From positions 245,117 to 309,116 of the forward strand of contig NZ_FQTT01000009.1 in NCBI RefSeq assembly GCF_900098745.1: a stretch of 64,000 nt of DNA. Reading direction: 5' to 3'. The position numbers were made by a program, and so were the translations under genes. Below are positions 18,101 through 26,163 of the stretch, piece after piece (within the stretch, counting starts at the first letter, position 1; each line of letters opens with the position of its first letter). Source of the DNA: Actinomyces glycerinitolerans (GTDB lineage Bacteria > Actinomycetota > Actinomycetes > Actinomycetales > Actinomycetaceae). The notes below the pieces were generated by a model. That model worked only from the letters and a program-made list of their open reading frames with translations. It searched no databases and was not told the origin of the DNA.

Positions 18101-19204
18101 ATGAAACTGGTTCTGGCACCCGACTCCTTCAAGGAGAACATGACGGCACGCGAGGCCGCACAGGCGATGCGTCGCGGCGTCCTCGACGTGTATCCCGACG
18201 CCGAGACGGTCATGGTGCCGATGTCCGACGGCGGGGAGGGCTTCGTGGACGCGGTCACCGCCGCCTGGGGCGCCGAGCTCGTGGAGGTGTCCACCGTCGA
18301 CGCCCTGGGCCGGCCCATCCGCGCCACCTACGGGCTCGACGGTGATCGCGCCGTCATGGACGTGGCCAGCTGCGCCGGCCTGGAGCTCATCGCCCCCGCC
18401 GACCGCGACGTCCTGCACTCCAACACCGCCGGCCTGGGAGTGCTCATCAGGGACGCCGTGGGCCGCGGGGCGCGACGCATCATCCTGGGCATCGGCGGTT
18501 CGGCCACCAACGACGCCGGCCTGGGCATGCTCACCACCCTCGGAGCCGGGCTGCGGGACGAACACGGAGCGCAGATCGCTCCTTATCCGGGGCGGTTCGA
18601 GCGGATCGCCGAGATCGACACCTCCGGGCTCGTCCCGCAGCTTGCCGAGACCCGCTTCCAGGTCGCCTGCGACGTGACCAACCCACTCACCGGCCCTACC
18701 GGCGCCACCGCCGTGTTCGGGCCGCAGAAGGGCGTCACCTCCGAGATGGTGCCGATTCTGGACCATGCCCTGGCCCACGTCGCCCGGGTATCCGGCCACG
18801 AGCCGGAGGCGGACACGCCCGGGGCGGGAGCCGCAGGCGGGCTCGGCTTCGCCCTGCGGGTCTTCCTCGGCGCGGAGCTCGAGCCCGGAGTTGAGCTGGT
18901 GGCCCAGGCGGTCGGCCTCGCCGACGCCGTCGTCGGGGCGGACCTGGTGCTTACGGGGGAGGGGTCCGTGGACGCCCAGACCCTGGCGGGCAAGACGCCC
19001 GCCGGGGTCGCCCGCCTCGCCGCAGGGGCGGGCGTGCCCTGCGTCGTCTTAGCCGGGCGCATCAAGGCCGGGGCCGAAAACCTGCTCGAACACGGGGTGC
19101 GCGACTTGGTGAAGGTCGGTTCCCCCGACGAGCCGCTGGAACAGGCCCTGCGCCACGGCCCGGACAACCTGCGCCGCGCCGTCGGCGACTACCTGCGGCG
19201 TTGA
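18101..19204 (+). CDS. glxK: Glycerate kinase, GlxK/GarK type I
   Basis: A 367-residue glycerate kinase converting D-glycerate to phosphoglycerate (usually 2-phosphoglycerate in this family). The N-terminus LVLAPDSFKENMTAREAA and PMSDGGEGF, and the central GIGGSATNDAGLGM are family hallmarks. GAAGGLGFALRVFLGAEL is the third conserved block. A weak ribosome site (GAAAGGGC) precedes the ATG. It closes the unit that starts at 11115 and would deliver the three-carbon acid half of the cleaved substrate into glycolysis. The gene converges with the LCP gene, separated by the repeat element at 19238. Confidence 0.93.
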   Translation: MKLVLAPDSFKENMTAREAAQAMRRGVLDVYPDAETVMVPMSDGGEGFVDAVTAAWGAELVEVSTVDALGRPIRATYGLDGDRAVMDVASCAGLELIAPADRDVLHSNTAGLGVLIRDAVGRGARRIILGIGGSATNDAGLGMLTTLGAGLRDEHGAQIAPYPGRFERIAEIDTSGLVPQLAETRFQVACDVTNPLTGPTGATAVFGPQKGVTSEMVPILDHALAHVARVSGHEPEADTPGAGAAGGLGFALRVFLGAELEPGVELVAQAVGLADAVVGADLVLTGEGSVDAQTLAGKTPAGVARLAAGAGVPCVVLAGRIKAGAENLLEHGVRDLVKVGSPDEPLEQALRHGPDNLRRAVGDYLRR

Positions 19205-19237
19205 CCCCAGTAGGTGCGGGGACAGCGACCCGTCGTC

Positions 19238-19306
19238 GATTTACGATCTTGGGGTCCGTTTCACGACCACCCCGGGGTCGTAAATCAGCCCCGGGGGTCG
19301 TAAAGC
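19238..19306. repeat. Convergent iteron element A (TTTACGACC words)
   Basis: Two words point right (GATTTACGATC at 19238 and GTTTCACGACC at 19258) and two are inverted (GGTCGTAAATC at 19276 and GGTCGTAAAGC at 19296). Both pairs are spaced 20 bp. It lies between the convergent ends of glxK and the LCP gene. The layout matches the elements at 21594, 41363, 62932 and 63690, with different words. It may also act as a terminator; no T-tract is present. Confidence 0.75.
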
Positions 19307-19338
19307 GGCGGTACGTAACTTCTAGTGATCGCGGCGAG

Positions 19339-20415
19339 TCAGTCGGCGGGAGTGCATGCCCCCGGCGTGTATCCGTATTCCGCCAGGGTCGCATAGGTCT
19401 CGTCGGTCGGGGGCGCGGTGAAGCCGTCCCCGACCGGCCCCGCGGGGACGGTCACCAGGTTCACCCCGTCGGCCGCATCCGTACCCGTGCTGCTGCGCAC
19501 GGTGCGGGCCAGGCGCGCCAGGTCGAGCAGCCCGGTGCCGGAATCGGCCCCGAGGTCTCCGGTCAGGGTCCAGGCGAGTGACTGCATCGCCAGGGGATTG
19601 TGCGCCCGCTCCAATATCCCCGACAGTACGGCGCGCATGACGACGCCGGTGAAGCGGCTGCGCCGCTCGGCACCCTCCTGCTCGGACAGCGCCACCCACC
19701 GCCCATCGCGAAGGACCTCGGGGTGGCGCGACCGCACCAGCGCCAGGGCGTCCACACCGTTGAGGCGCTGCGTGCCCGCGGCATCTATCTGGAGCCCGGA
19801 GTAGGCGTCGCGTACGGGCTCATCGACCTCGACCTCAACCCCGCCCAGGGCGTCGACGATGTCCGCGAACTGGGCCATGTCGACCGTGACCACGTGGTCG
19901 GCTGCCACACCGTAGGCGGTGCACAGGGCATCGACCGTGTATTGGGCGCCCTGCAGGAAGGACGTAGTCAGGCGCTCGTCGAACAACTGCCCCTGCGCCA
20001 CGGTCAGGTCACGCGGCAGCACCAGCACGTTCAAGCCGGAGGCGGTCGGCTGCACCAGCGCGACGACGTCGGCGCGCGCCCCGTCGCCCACCTCCTCGAC
20101 GCCGCCGTAGCGGGCGGGTCCGTCGGGCAGATCGGTGCGCGAGTCGGTGCCGATCACCAGCCAGGTCTCCGCCGTATCCCCCGCAGCGGTGGCACCGCCG
20201 GGCAGATCGACGTCGAAGCGGTCCAGGCGGGTCCACAGCAGACCGAGGTCTCCCACTCCGAGAACCAGCAGCACGGCGAGAACGGCGCAGATGGCGGCGC
20301 GCAGCGGGTGCCTGCGTCCCCATGCACGCGCCCGCGCCCACCAGGCGGAAAGTGCCTGGTGGGCGCGGGCGAGGAAGCCGACCGTTGTGGGCGAGTTCTC
20401 CGAGGAGGTCATCAC
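19339..20415 (-). CDS. LytR-CpsA-Psr (LCP) family glycopolymer transferase
   Basis: A 358-residue LCP enzyme that attaches teichoic-acid-like or other glycopolymers (or glycans on proteins) to the cell envelope from a lipid carrier. It has a short cytoplasmic N-terminus, one membrane helix at about 35-60 and an extracellular catalytic domain with VIGTDSR, ADVVALVQP, LPRDLTV and the Arg-containing DALALVRSRHPE. Two ATGs are adjacent at 20415 and 20412, with no clear ribosome site. It is 20 bases from the stop of the LAKTG surface-protein gene, reading the same way, so the two may be co-transcribed. In Actinomyces a linked LCP enzyme can glycosylate a surface protein, which makes the pairing notable. 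Confidence 0.88.
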   Translation of the reverse strand: MMTSSENSPTTVGFLARAHQALSAWWARARAWGRRHPLRAAICAVLAVLLVLGVGDLGLLWTRLDRFDVDLPGGATAAGDTAETWLVIGTDSRTDLPDGPARYGGVEEVGDGARADVVALVQPTASGLNVLVLPRDLTVAQGQLFDERLTTSFLQGAQYTVDALCTAYGVAADHVVTVDMAQFADIVDALGGVEVEVDEPVRDAYSGLQIDAAGTQRLNGVDALALVRSRHPEVLRDGRWVALSEQEGAERRSRFTGVVMRAVLSGILERAHNPLAMQSLAWTLTGDLGADSGTGLLDLARLARTVRSSTGTDAADGVNLVTVPAGPVGDGFTAPPTDETYATLAEYGYTPGACTPAD

Positions 20416-20435
20416 CCGGGCAGACTAGTCAGCAA

Positions 20436-21395
20436 TCAGGCGTGACGGCGGGCGCGCAGCAGCACGGCGCCGGAGGCGAGCAGGCCGGCCGCGAGAATGG
20501 CCGGGACCAGGCCCTCACCACCGGTCTTGGCCAGCTGCTTGCCGGAGGCCTTGGCCGGAACGGCGACCGCCACGGTCGCGGAGGTGTTGTCCGCCGTCGT
20601 CGTGGTGGGGTCGTTCTGGGTGATGGCGGTGTCGTCGGAGTTGTTGTCGCGGGCGGCGAGGTTGTACGCGCCGTTCGTGACGGTGATCAGGGAGGTGGAG
20701 TCGCCGCCCTCGCCGTAGCGGGAGCCGGTCAGGCGCATCACATAGGTTCCGTCGGGGACGGAGGGGGCGGGGAAGGTGCCGTTGAAGTTGCCATCGGCGT
20801 CAACGGTGCCGGAGCCGATGGTGGCCACGGGGGTGGCGTCGGCCGACTCGGCGTCGGCCTGGCGGATCAGGGTGGCGGTGGCGGTCTCGCCCGGGGTCAG
20901 GCCCGAGGCCGTGATCTCGAAGGTCTGGGATCCGGCCGCACCACTGATCGTGTAATTGCCGGAGAAGTCGGTGCCGTCCAGGATGATCCGCTCGCCGGCC
21001 GTGTCGCTCTCGTCACCGTTGTAGCTGAGGCACTGAGCGGCCACGTACCAGGGGTCTTCGTTGGGGTCGCCACCGACCTCGGCGACGGCGGTGGACAGGT
21101 CCACGGTGGCGGTCCAGGTGCCGTCGGTGCCGGGGTCAACCGTGACGGGCGTGGAGTAGGTGGAGCCGTTCACGTCGTTGGTGAGGGCGACGGCCACCTT
21201 CCCGGGGTTCTCCGAGTTGCCGCAGCCGGAGCCGGTCACGGTGATGGACGAGTTGGGGTCGACGACGCGGCTGTCGGGGGCGTCGAGCGTGAAGCCGTCA
21301 TCGGTGGTGTAGGCGAATGCCGGGGTCGATACGACGACGCCGGCGGCAACGAGCGCGGCGGCACCGATGGCGGTGATGGGGCGTCCGAGACGCAT
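20436..21395 (-). CDS. Secreted cell-surface protein with LAKTG sorting signal
   Basis: A 319-residue exported protein. It has a signal peptide (first about 28 residues, cleavage near AFA). The body is rich in Thr, Ser, Gly and Asp with Ig-like repeats (SSITVTGSGC, then ITASGLTPGETATATL, and DADGNFNGTF). It has Cys in CGNSE and AAQCLSY. The C-terminus has the sortase motif LAKTG at 288-292, a hydrophobic helix and the tail RARRHA. LAxTG is the motif preferred by class E housekeeping sortases of high-GC Gram-positives. No sortase gene is adjacent. The function of the exposed part is unknown. The following gene in the same direction is the LCP enzyme. Confidence 0.88.
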   Translation of the reverse strand: MRLGRPITAIGAAALVAAGVVVSTPAFAYTTDDGFTLDAPDSRVVDPNSSITVTGSGCGNSENPGKVAVALTNDVNGSTYSTPVTVDPGTDGTWTATVDLSTAVAEVGGDPNEDPWYVAAQCLSYNGDESDTAGERIILDGTDFSGNYTISGAAGSQTFEITASGLTPGETATATLIRQADAESADATPVATIGSGTVDADGNFNGTFPAPSVPDGTYVMRLTGSRYGEGGDSTSLITVTNGAYNLAARDNNSDDTAITQNDPTTTTADNTSATVAVAVPAKASGKQLAKTGGEGLVPAILAAGLLASGAVLLRARRHA

Positions 21396-21593
21396 GAATC
21401 CTCCAGATGGGATAGACGAGGTGCGGCGCGGGGAGCGCCGGACTCAGCCAAGCCTTCCTTGATCGCGGTTTGAAGACAAGTCCCTTTCGTGTGATCTCTT
21501 TGTGATCCCGGTTCCATGTGGCGCCCCAGGTGTCACATCAGTCTCATAACTGGGACCTAAGGCCCGGTGAGTCTGGCGTTTCGCGTCTGGGCG

Positions 21594-21705
21594 TTGGACC
21601 GTCTGCCCCTACTTGGACCGTCTGCCCCTACTTGGACCGCCCACGCCCCGTTGGACCGCTGTAACCGGCGGATACGGCGGTCCAACGGGGGGACAGGGGT
21701 CCAAC
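21594..21705. repeat. Convergent iteron element B (TTGGACCG words, 19-bp period)
   Basis: TTGGACCG occurs at 21594, 21613, 21632 and 21651, exactly 19 bp apart, then inverted as CGGTCCAA at 21678 and GGGTCCAA at 21698. The fourth and fifth words form a hairpin with 13-bp arms around a 9-base loop. The core is nearly identical, on the opposite strand, to that of the element at 63690. It lies in the 453-base gap after the stop of the M13 peptidase gene. The rest of that gap (21396-21593 and 21706-21848) shows no gene; the first 150 bases presumably hold the promoter of the LAKTG gene. Confidence 0.85.
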
Positions 21706-21848
21706 TGGAAGAGCGCGGTACCCCCTGCGCCTGCGGGGTCGGCCCGCCCCAATGCGCGGAGAGCCGCCCATCCGGGCCCCGCGCCTGTGTACCCCGCCCC
21801 ATCAGGCCGGCTGACTTCGCCTCACGCCGCCTCGCCCGGCCCGGCGCC

Positions 21849-23975
21849 TCACCAGATGCTCACGCGCTCCTCCGGCGGGAGCCACAGCGCATCGTGATCG
21901 GTGACGTTGAAGGCCTCGTAGAAGGCGTCCACGTTGCGCACAATCCCGTTGCAGCGGAACTCCGCGGGGGAGTGCGGGTCGATCGTCAGCAGCAGCTCGG
22001 CGTAGTCGTCCCGGCTTTTGTTACGCCAAATGCGAGCCCAGGAGTAGAAGAAGCGCTCCAGGCCGGTGAGACCGTCGATCACCGGCGCCTCGGCCACCGA
22101 ACCGATACCGGCATCTGCCAGGGCCAGCGCATAGGCCTTCAGAGCGATACCCAAGCCGCCCAGGTCGCCGATGTTCTCCCCGATCGTGAGTTCCCCGTTG
22201 ACATGGGGGACGGCATCGCCGTCCTTGCCCTCAGCCTGCGCCCGCGCCACCAGCGCCGCCGGACGGTAGGCGTCGTACTGGGCAATCAGCGCATGGGTGC
22301 GGGCCTCGAAGGCCTCCCGGTCGGCCTGGGTCCACCAGTCGGTCACCTTGCCGTGCCCGTCGAAGGTGGAGCCCTGGTCGTCGAAGCCGTGGCCGATCTC
22401 GTGACCGATCACGGCGCCGATGCCGGCGTAGTTGATGGCGTCGTCGGCGTCCGGGTCGAAGAAGGGCGGCTGCAGGATCGCCGCCGGGAAGACGATCTCA
22501 TTCATGGTCGGGTTGTAGTAGGCGTTGACCGTCTGCGGGGTCATGTGCCATTCGTCCCGGTCCACCGGGCCGCCCAGTTTGCGCAGGGCGCGGGCCAGCT
22601 CGAAGGCCTCAACCGAGCGCACCGAGCCGACGACGTCGCCGGGCGTGACCGTGACGGCGGTGTAGTCGCGCCACTTGCTCGGGTAGCCGATCTTCGGCGT
22701 GAACAGGGACAGCTTCTCCAGGGCGCGCTCGCGCGTGGCCGGGCTCATCCAGTCCAGGGCGGAGATCGACTGGCGGTAGGCCTCGATGAGGCGGGCGACC
22801 AGCTGCTCCATGCGCGCCTTGTGGGCGGGCGGGAAGTGCCGGGCCACGTACAGCTCGCCCAGCGCCTCCCCCAACGTTCCCTCGATCAGGCCCACTCCGC
22901 GCTTCCAGCGGGCCCGCAGCTCGTCCACGCCCTGCAGCCTGTGGGAGTAGAAGTCGAAGTTCTCCTCCACGAAGTCCTTCGACAGCAGGGTGGCGCGGCC
23001 ATGCACCACATGCCAGGCCGCCCAGGCGCGCAGGTCCGCCAGTGGCGTGTCCTGCCACACCTGCGCCAGGTGCGCCAGGTAGTCGGGCTGCTCGACGATC
23101 GTGTGCTCCAGCAGGGTCCCCAGCGGCGCATCCGCGGCCGCGACGGCCTCGGCCACGCCCTCGCGCCAGATCCGCCAGGGGAAGGCGGGTGCGGAAGCCG
23201 TCAGGTCATCCCAGGTCGTAGGGTTGTTGATCTTCTCAATGTCGCGGCAGGCCACCACATCCCAGTGCCCCTTGGCCAACGCCGTCTCCAACGCCATGAT
23301 GCGTCCGGCGAGCGCGTCCGCGCCGGCCCCCAACTGCTCCGGCAGACCCGCCAGTTCCAGCATGCGCGCCACGTGGGCGACGTACGCCTGGCGGATCTCG
23401 GCGCGGTTCTCCTCCCGGTAGTAGGACTCGTCCGGCAGGCCCAGGCCCGACTGAGCCATCCAGGTGGTGTAGCGGTCCGGGTCGTTCAGGTCGACCTCGA
23501 CGTCGATGGCTACCGGCCCGACAAAACCTGCGGCCAGGTGCGCGCCCAGGGCACGGGCAAGCGCCTCCTTGTCCGCCGCCGCAAGGACCGGTTCCAACTC
23601 GGGGGACAACGGGCCGGCACCGAGCTGCTCGACGTGCTCCTCATCGAGGAAGGCGGCGTACAGGGCGCCGAGCTTGCCCGCGGAGGTGGTGGGAACGTCG
23701 TCGTGCGGGGCGTCTGCCAACTCCTGGAGAATGTCGCGGCAGGCGGCCTCGGCGGCGTCGCGCAGCACCAGGAAGGAGCCGGTGGCCGGGCGGTCGGCGG
23801 GGATCTGCGTGCCGCTCAGCCAGCTCCCGTTGACGTGGCGGTACAGGTCGTCCTGCGGCCGCACGGAGGCGTCGGCGGCGGCGATCTCGTACACGCCCGC
23901 CAGCACGGCGGCATCGGAGTCGGCGGGCGCCGCCGGGGCGTCGGCGCCGGCGGGGGAAGCAGTCGGTTCAGTCAT
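21849..23975 (-). CDS. M13-family (neprilysin/PepO) zinc metallopeptidase
   Basis: A 708-residue M13 endopeptidase that cuts oligopeptides. The zinc motif HEIGH is at 525-529 in GHEIGHGFDDQGSTF. The third ligand lies in ENIGDLGGL about 60 residues later. VNAYYNPTMNEIVFPAAILQ just upstream forms the substrate-binding edge with the NAYY motif. The end has RVSIW, close to the family CxxW-type terminus. There is no signal peptide (the start is Ala/Pro-rich), so it is probably cytoplasmic like other actinobacterial PepO. Length fits the family (650-720). It is divergent from rpiB. Confidence 0.93.
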   Translation of the reverse strand: MTEPTASPAGADAPAAPADSDAAVLAGVYEIAAADASVRPQDDLYRHVNGSWLSGTQIPADRPATGSFLVLRDAAEAACRDILQELADAPHDDVPTTSAGKLGALYAAFLDEEHVEQLGAGPLSPELEPVLAAADKEALARALGAHLAAGFVGPVAIDVEVDLNDPDRYTTWMAQSGLGLPDESYYREENRAEIRQAYVAHVARMLELAGLPEQLGAGADALAGRIMALETALAKGHWDVVACRDIEKINNPTTWDDLTASAPAFPWRIWREGVAEAVAAADAPLGTLLEHTIVEQPDYLAHLAQVWQDTPLADLRAWAAWHVVHGRATLLSKDFVEENFDFYSHRLQGVDELRARWKRGVGLIEGTLGEALGELYVARHFPPAHKARMEQLVARLIEAYRQSISALDWMSPATRERALEKLSLFTPKIGYPSKWRDYTAVTVTPGDVVGSVRSVEAFELARALRKLGGPVDRDEWHMTPQTVNAYYNPTMNEIVFPAAILQPPFFDPDADDAINYAGIGAVIGHEIGHGFDDQGSTFDGHGKVTDWWTQADREAFEARTHALIAQYDAYRPAALVARAQAEGKDGDAVPHVNGELTIGENIGDLGGLGIALKAYALALADAGIGSVAEAPVIDGLTGLERFFYSWARIWRNKSRDDYAELLLTIDPHSPAEFRCNGIVRNVDAFYEAFNVTDHDALWLPPEERVSIW

Positions 23976-24061
23976 GGCGCAACGCTAGCCCGCGGTTGCA
24001 CATCCGCCCGTATTCGCAGGTGGAGGGCGTCGGAGCTGTTCGCGTGGGGCACAATCTGCTT

Positions 24062-24526
24062 ATGCGCATTCACATCGGTACCGACCACGCCGGATTCGAG
24101 CTCAAGGGCATTCTCGTGGACCACTGGCGACAGGCCGGACACGAGGTCATCGACCACGGCTGCTACGTCTACGACCGCATGGACGACTACCCGGAGTTCT
24201 GCATCGCCTGCGCCGAGGCGGTGGTGGCCGACCCGGGCAGCCTGGGCGTGGTACTCGGTGGCTCCGGCAATGGCGAGCAGATCGCCGCCAACCTCGTCGA
24301 CGGCGTGCGCGCCGCGCTCGTGTGGAACGAGGAGGTCGCGCGGCTCGCCCGTCAGCACAACGACGCCAATGTGGCCGGGCTGGGCGCCCGCATGCACAGC
24401 ACCGACGAGGCGGTGCGGATCCTGGACGCCTTCATCGCCGAGCCCTTCAGCGGCGACCAGCGCCACCAGAACCGCATCGACCAGATGGCCGCCTACGAGG
24501 CGCGCCGCAGCCATCCCCAGGATTGA
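24062..24526 (+). CDS. rpiB: Ribose-5-phosphate isomerase B
   Basis: A 154-residue RpiB/LacAB-family isomerase interconverting ribose 5-phosphate and ribulose 5-phosphate. The start at 24062 gives the canonical MRIHIGTDHAGFELK; the longer frame from 23996 is not supported. GSGNGEQIAANLVDGVRAAL is the anion hole and phosphate loop. NVAGLGARM follows, with the conserved Asn. It has Asp in TDHAGFE as the base. It lies 45 bases before the Nei/Fpg gene in the same direction, an order common in actinobacteria. Confidence 0.94.
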   Translation: MRIHIGTDHAGFELKGILVDHWRQAGHEVIDHGCYVYDRMDDYPEFCIACAEAVVADPGSLGVVLGGSGNGEQIAANLVDGVRAALVWNEEVARLARQHNDANVAGLGARMHSTDEAVRILDAFIAEPFSGDQRHQNRIDQMAAYEARRSHPQD

Positions 24527-24570
24527 GACCAACCGCTGCGGCGCCTTAACCAGCGTGTAGCGTTCCCGGT

Positions 24571-25545
24571 ATGCCCGAAGGTCACACCGTCCACCGCCTC
24601 GCCGACGCACTCACCGAGTTGTACGGCGGCCAGCGCCTGGAGGTGTCCTCGCCGCAGGGGCGCTTCGCCGCCGGAGCCGCCCGCCTGAACGGGCAGATAC
24701 TCCTGGGCGCGCAGGCGCACGGCAAGCAGTTGTTCCTGCCCTTCGCCCCGGCTCCCGACCTGCCCCAGGACGCCCCGGACGTGACCTGGGTGCGCATCCA
24801 TCTGGGCCTGTACGGCTCGTGGACCTTCGCCGGCGACAGCGCCTTCACCGCGCCCCATTCCATTGGCGCGCCCCGCCGCAGAGTGGGGGAGCGGGGCGAG
24901 CACGCCCTCGCCCACGGCGGCGGTTCCGCGTTGTCCGGCCTAGACGGGCGGGAGCCGGCTCCCGCCGCGCCCGGGCAGTGGGCCCCGCCCGAGCCCCGCG
25001 GTGCCGTCCGGCTGCGGCTCGCCGGGGAGCATGGGGTGGCGGACCTGACCGGCCCGACCGCCTGCGAGTTGCTGGATGCCGACGGCGTGGCCGCGGTGCG
25101 CCGTCGCCTGGGGCCGGACCCGCTGCGCCCGGATGCCGACCCCAAGGACTTCATCACCGGTGTTCGCCGCCGCAAGCGCACCATCGGCGAGCTACTCATG
25201 GATCAATCGATTCTGGCCGGGGTTGGCAATATCTACCGCGCCGAGGTCCTGTTCCGGGTGGGGCTGTCCCCATTCCGACAGGGCAAGCGGATCAGCGCCA
25301 AGCGGCTGCAGGAGATTTGGGACGACCTGGTGCCGCTCATGGAATACGGGGTCGCCACAGGTTTCATCACCACGGTCGACGCCGCGGAGGCGCCCGAGCC
25401 GTTGCCCGAGGGCGACGCGGAGGCCGGGCGCTGGTACGTCTACCACCGCGCGCTGCGGCCCTGCCTGCGCTGCGGCACTCGCATCGCCGAGCGGGAGGTT
25501 GGCGGGCGGCGCCTGTTCTGGTGCCCCACCTGCCAGGCCTACTGA
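24571..25545 (+). CDS. Fpg/Nei-family DNA glycosylase/AP lyase
   Basis: A 324-residue base-excision repair enzyme of the endonuclease VIII type. It begins MPEGHTVHRLA: Pro2 is the Schiff-base nucleophile and Glu3 is catalytic. The helix-two-turn-helix region contains LMDQSILAGVGNIYRAEVLFR, shown here in part as AGVGNIYRAE. The C-terminal zinc finger has CLRCGTRI and FWCPTCQ with four cysteines. MPEGHT with a His after Gly and the short distance favour Nei-like rather than MutM-like specificity. It removes oxidised pyrimidines or related lesions. Confidence 0.92.
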   Translation: MPEGHTVHRLADALTELYGGQRLEVSSPQGRFAAGAARLNGQILLGAQAHGKQLFLPFAPAPDLPQDAPDVTWVRIHLGLYGSWTFAGDSAFTAPHSIGAPRRRVGERGEHALAHGGGSALSGLDGREPAPAAPGQWAPPEPRGAVRLRLAGEHGVADLTGPTACELLDADGVAAVRRRLGPDPLRPDADPKDFITGVRRRKRTIGELLMDQSILAGVGNIYRAEVLFRVGLSPFRQGKRISAKRLQEIWDDLVPLMEYGVATGFITTVDAAEAPEPLPEGDAEAGRWYVYHRALRPCLRCGTRIAEREVGGRRLFWCPTCQAY

Positions 25546-25558
25546 CCGTGACTGACCG

Positions 25559-26134
25559 TTACTGCCGTCCGTCCGCCTTGCGGTGTGGCAGCAGCGCGAT
25601 GATGAGCAGCGCGACGCCGATTCCTGCCAGCAGCACAATCAGCGCGGTGACCGGATCGACTTTCACGCCCACGGCGACGGCGAGCAACAGCCCGCCCAGC
25701 ACCAGCAGAATCAGTCCCCACACCAGGGTGCTGGCCCGCACGCCCCGCGGGGCGGCCGGGGCCGAGGCGGTGTTCGCGCCGTTCTTCTGCGCCTCGGCGC
25801 CCTGGTTGAGCGTGCCCTTGCGCGGCGCGCTCCAGACATCGCGTTCCGGGGTGAGCGGCGGCAGGTCGTGAGGCGGCCGCGCGGCGGGGGACTCGGGCGG
25901 TTTACCGGCCGGCAGTTGCCAGGTGGTCGCCGGGTCGGGCGAGTCCGGCGCCGTCAGGGGCAGCGGGGCGGTATGGGGATCGTCGGGGGTGGTGGCGTCC
26001 AGCTTGCGGGTCTCCTCCTCCGGGCTCGCGTCCGGGGCGACGCCGGACTCGTTACGCCCAGCGTCGGTGGTGTCCGCGACCTCCGCGGGCCGGTCATCCG
26101 GGTCTGTGGTGATCTCATTCGTGTTCTCGTTCAT
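25559..26134 (-). CDS. Hypothetical membrane protein with acidic N-terminus
   Basis: A 191-residue protein of unknown function. The first 120 residues are hydrophilic, acidic and Pro/Thr-rich (TTDPDDRPAEVADTTDAG, for example). Two hydrophobic helices lie at about 130-185 (VWGLILLVLGGLLLAVAVG and TALIVLLAGIGVALLIIAL). The tail is HRKADGRQ. The ATG at 26134 is chosen because AAGGAGAAGACC precedes it; the upstream in-frame ATG at 26152 lacks a site. It is 29 bases downstream of the PspC-domain gene in the same direction, so it may be part of the same envelope-stress unit. No family is recognised. Confidence 0.8.
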   Translation of the reverse strand: MNENTNEITTDPDDRPAEVADTTDAGRNESGVAPDASPEEETRKLDATTPDDPHTAPLPLTAPDSPDPATTWQLPAGKPPESPAARPPHDLPPLTPERDVWSAPRKGTLNQGAEAQKNGANTASAPAAPRGVRASTLVWGLILLVLGGLLLAVAVGVKVDPVTALIVLLAGIGVALLIIALLPHRKADGRQ

Positions 26135-26163
26135 GGTCTTCTCCTTAAACATCCGGCCGCAGG

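Noticed and set aside
21567..24560. 997-residue open frame on the plus strand
   Set aside because: It runs opposite the M13 peptidase and through rpiB in another frame. The HEIGH motif and codon use support the minus-strand gene.
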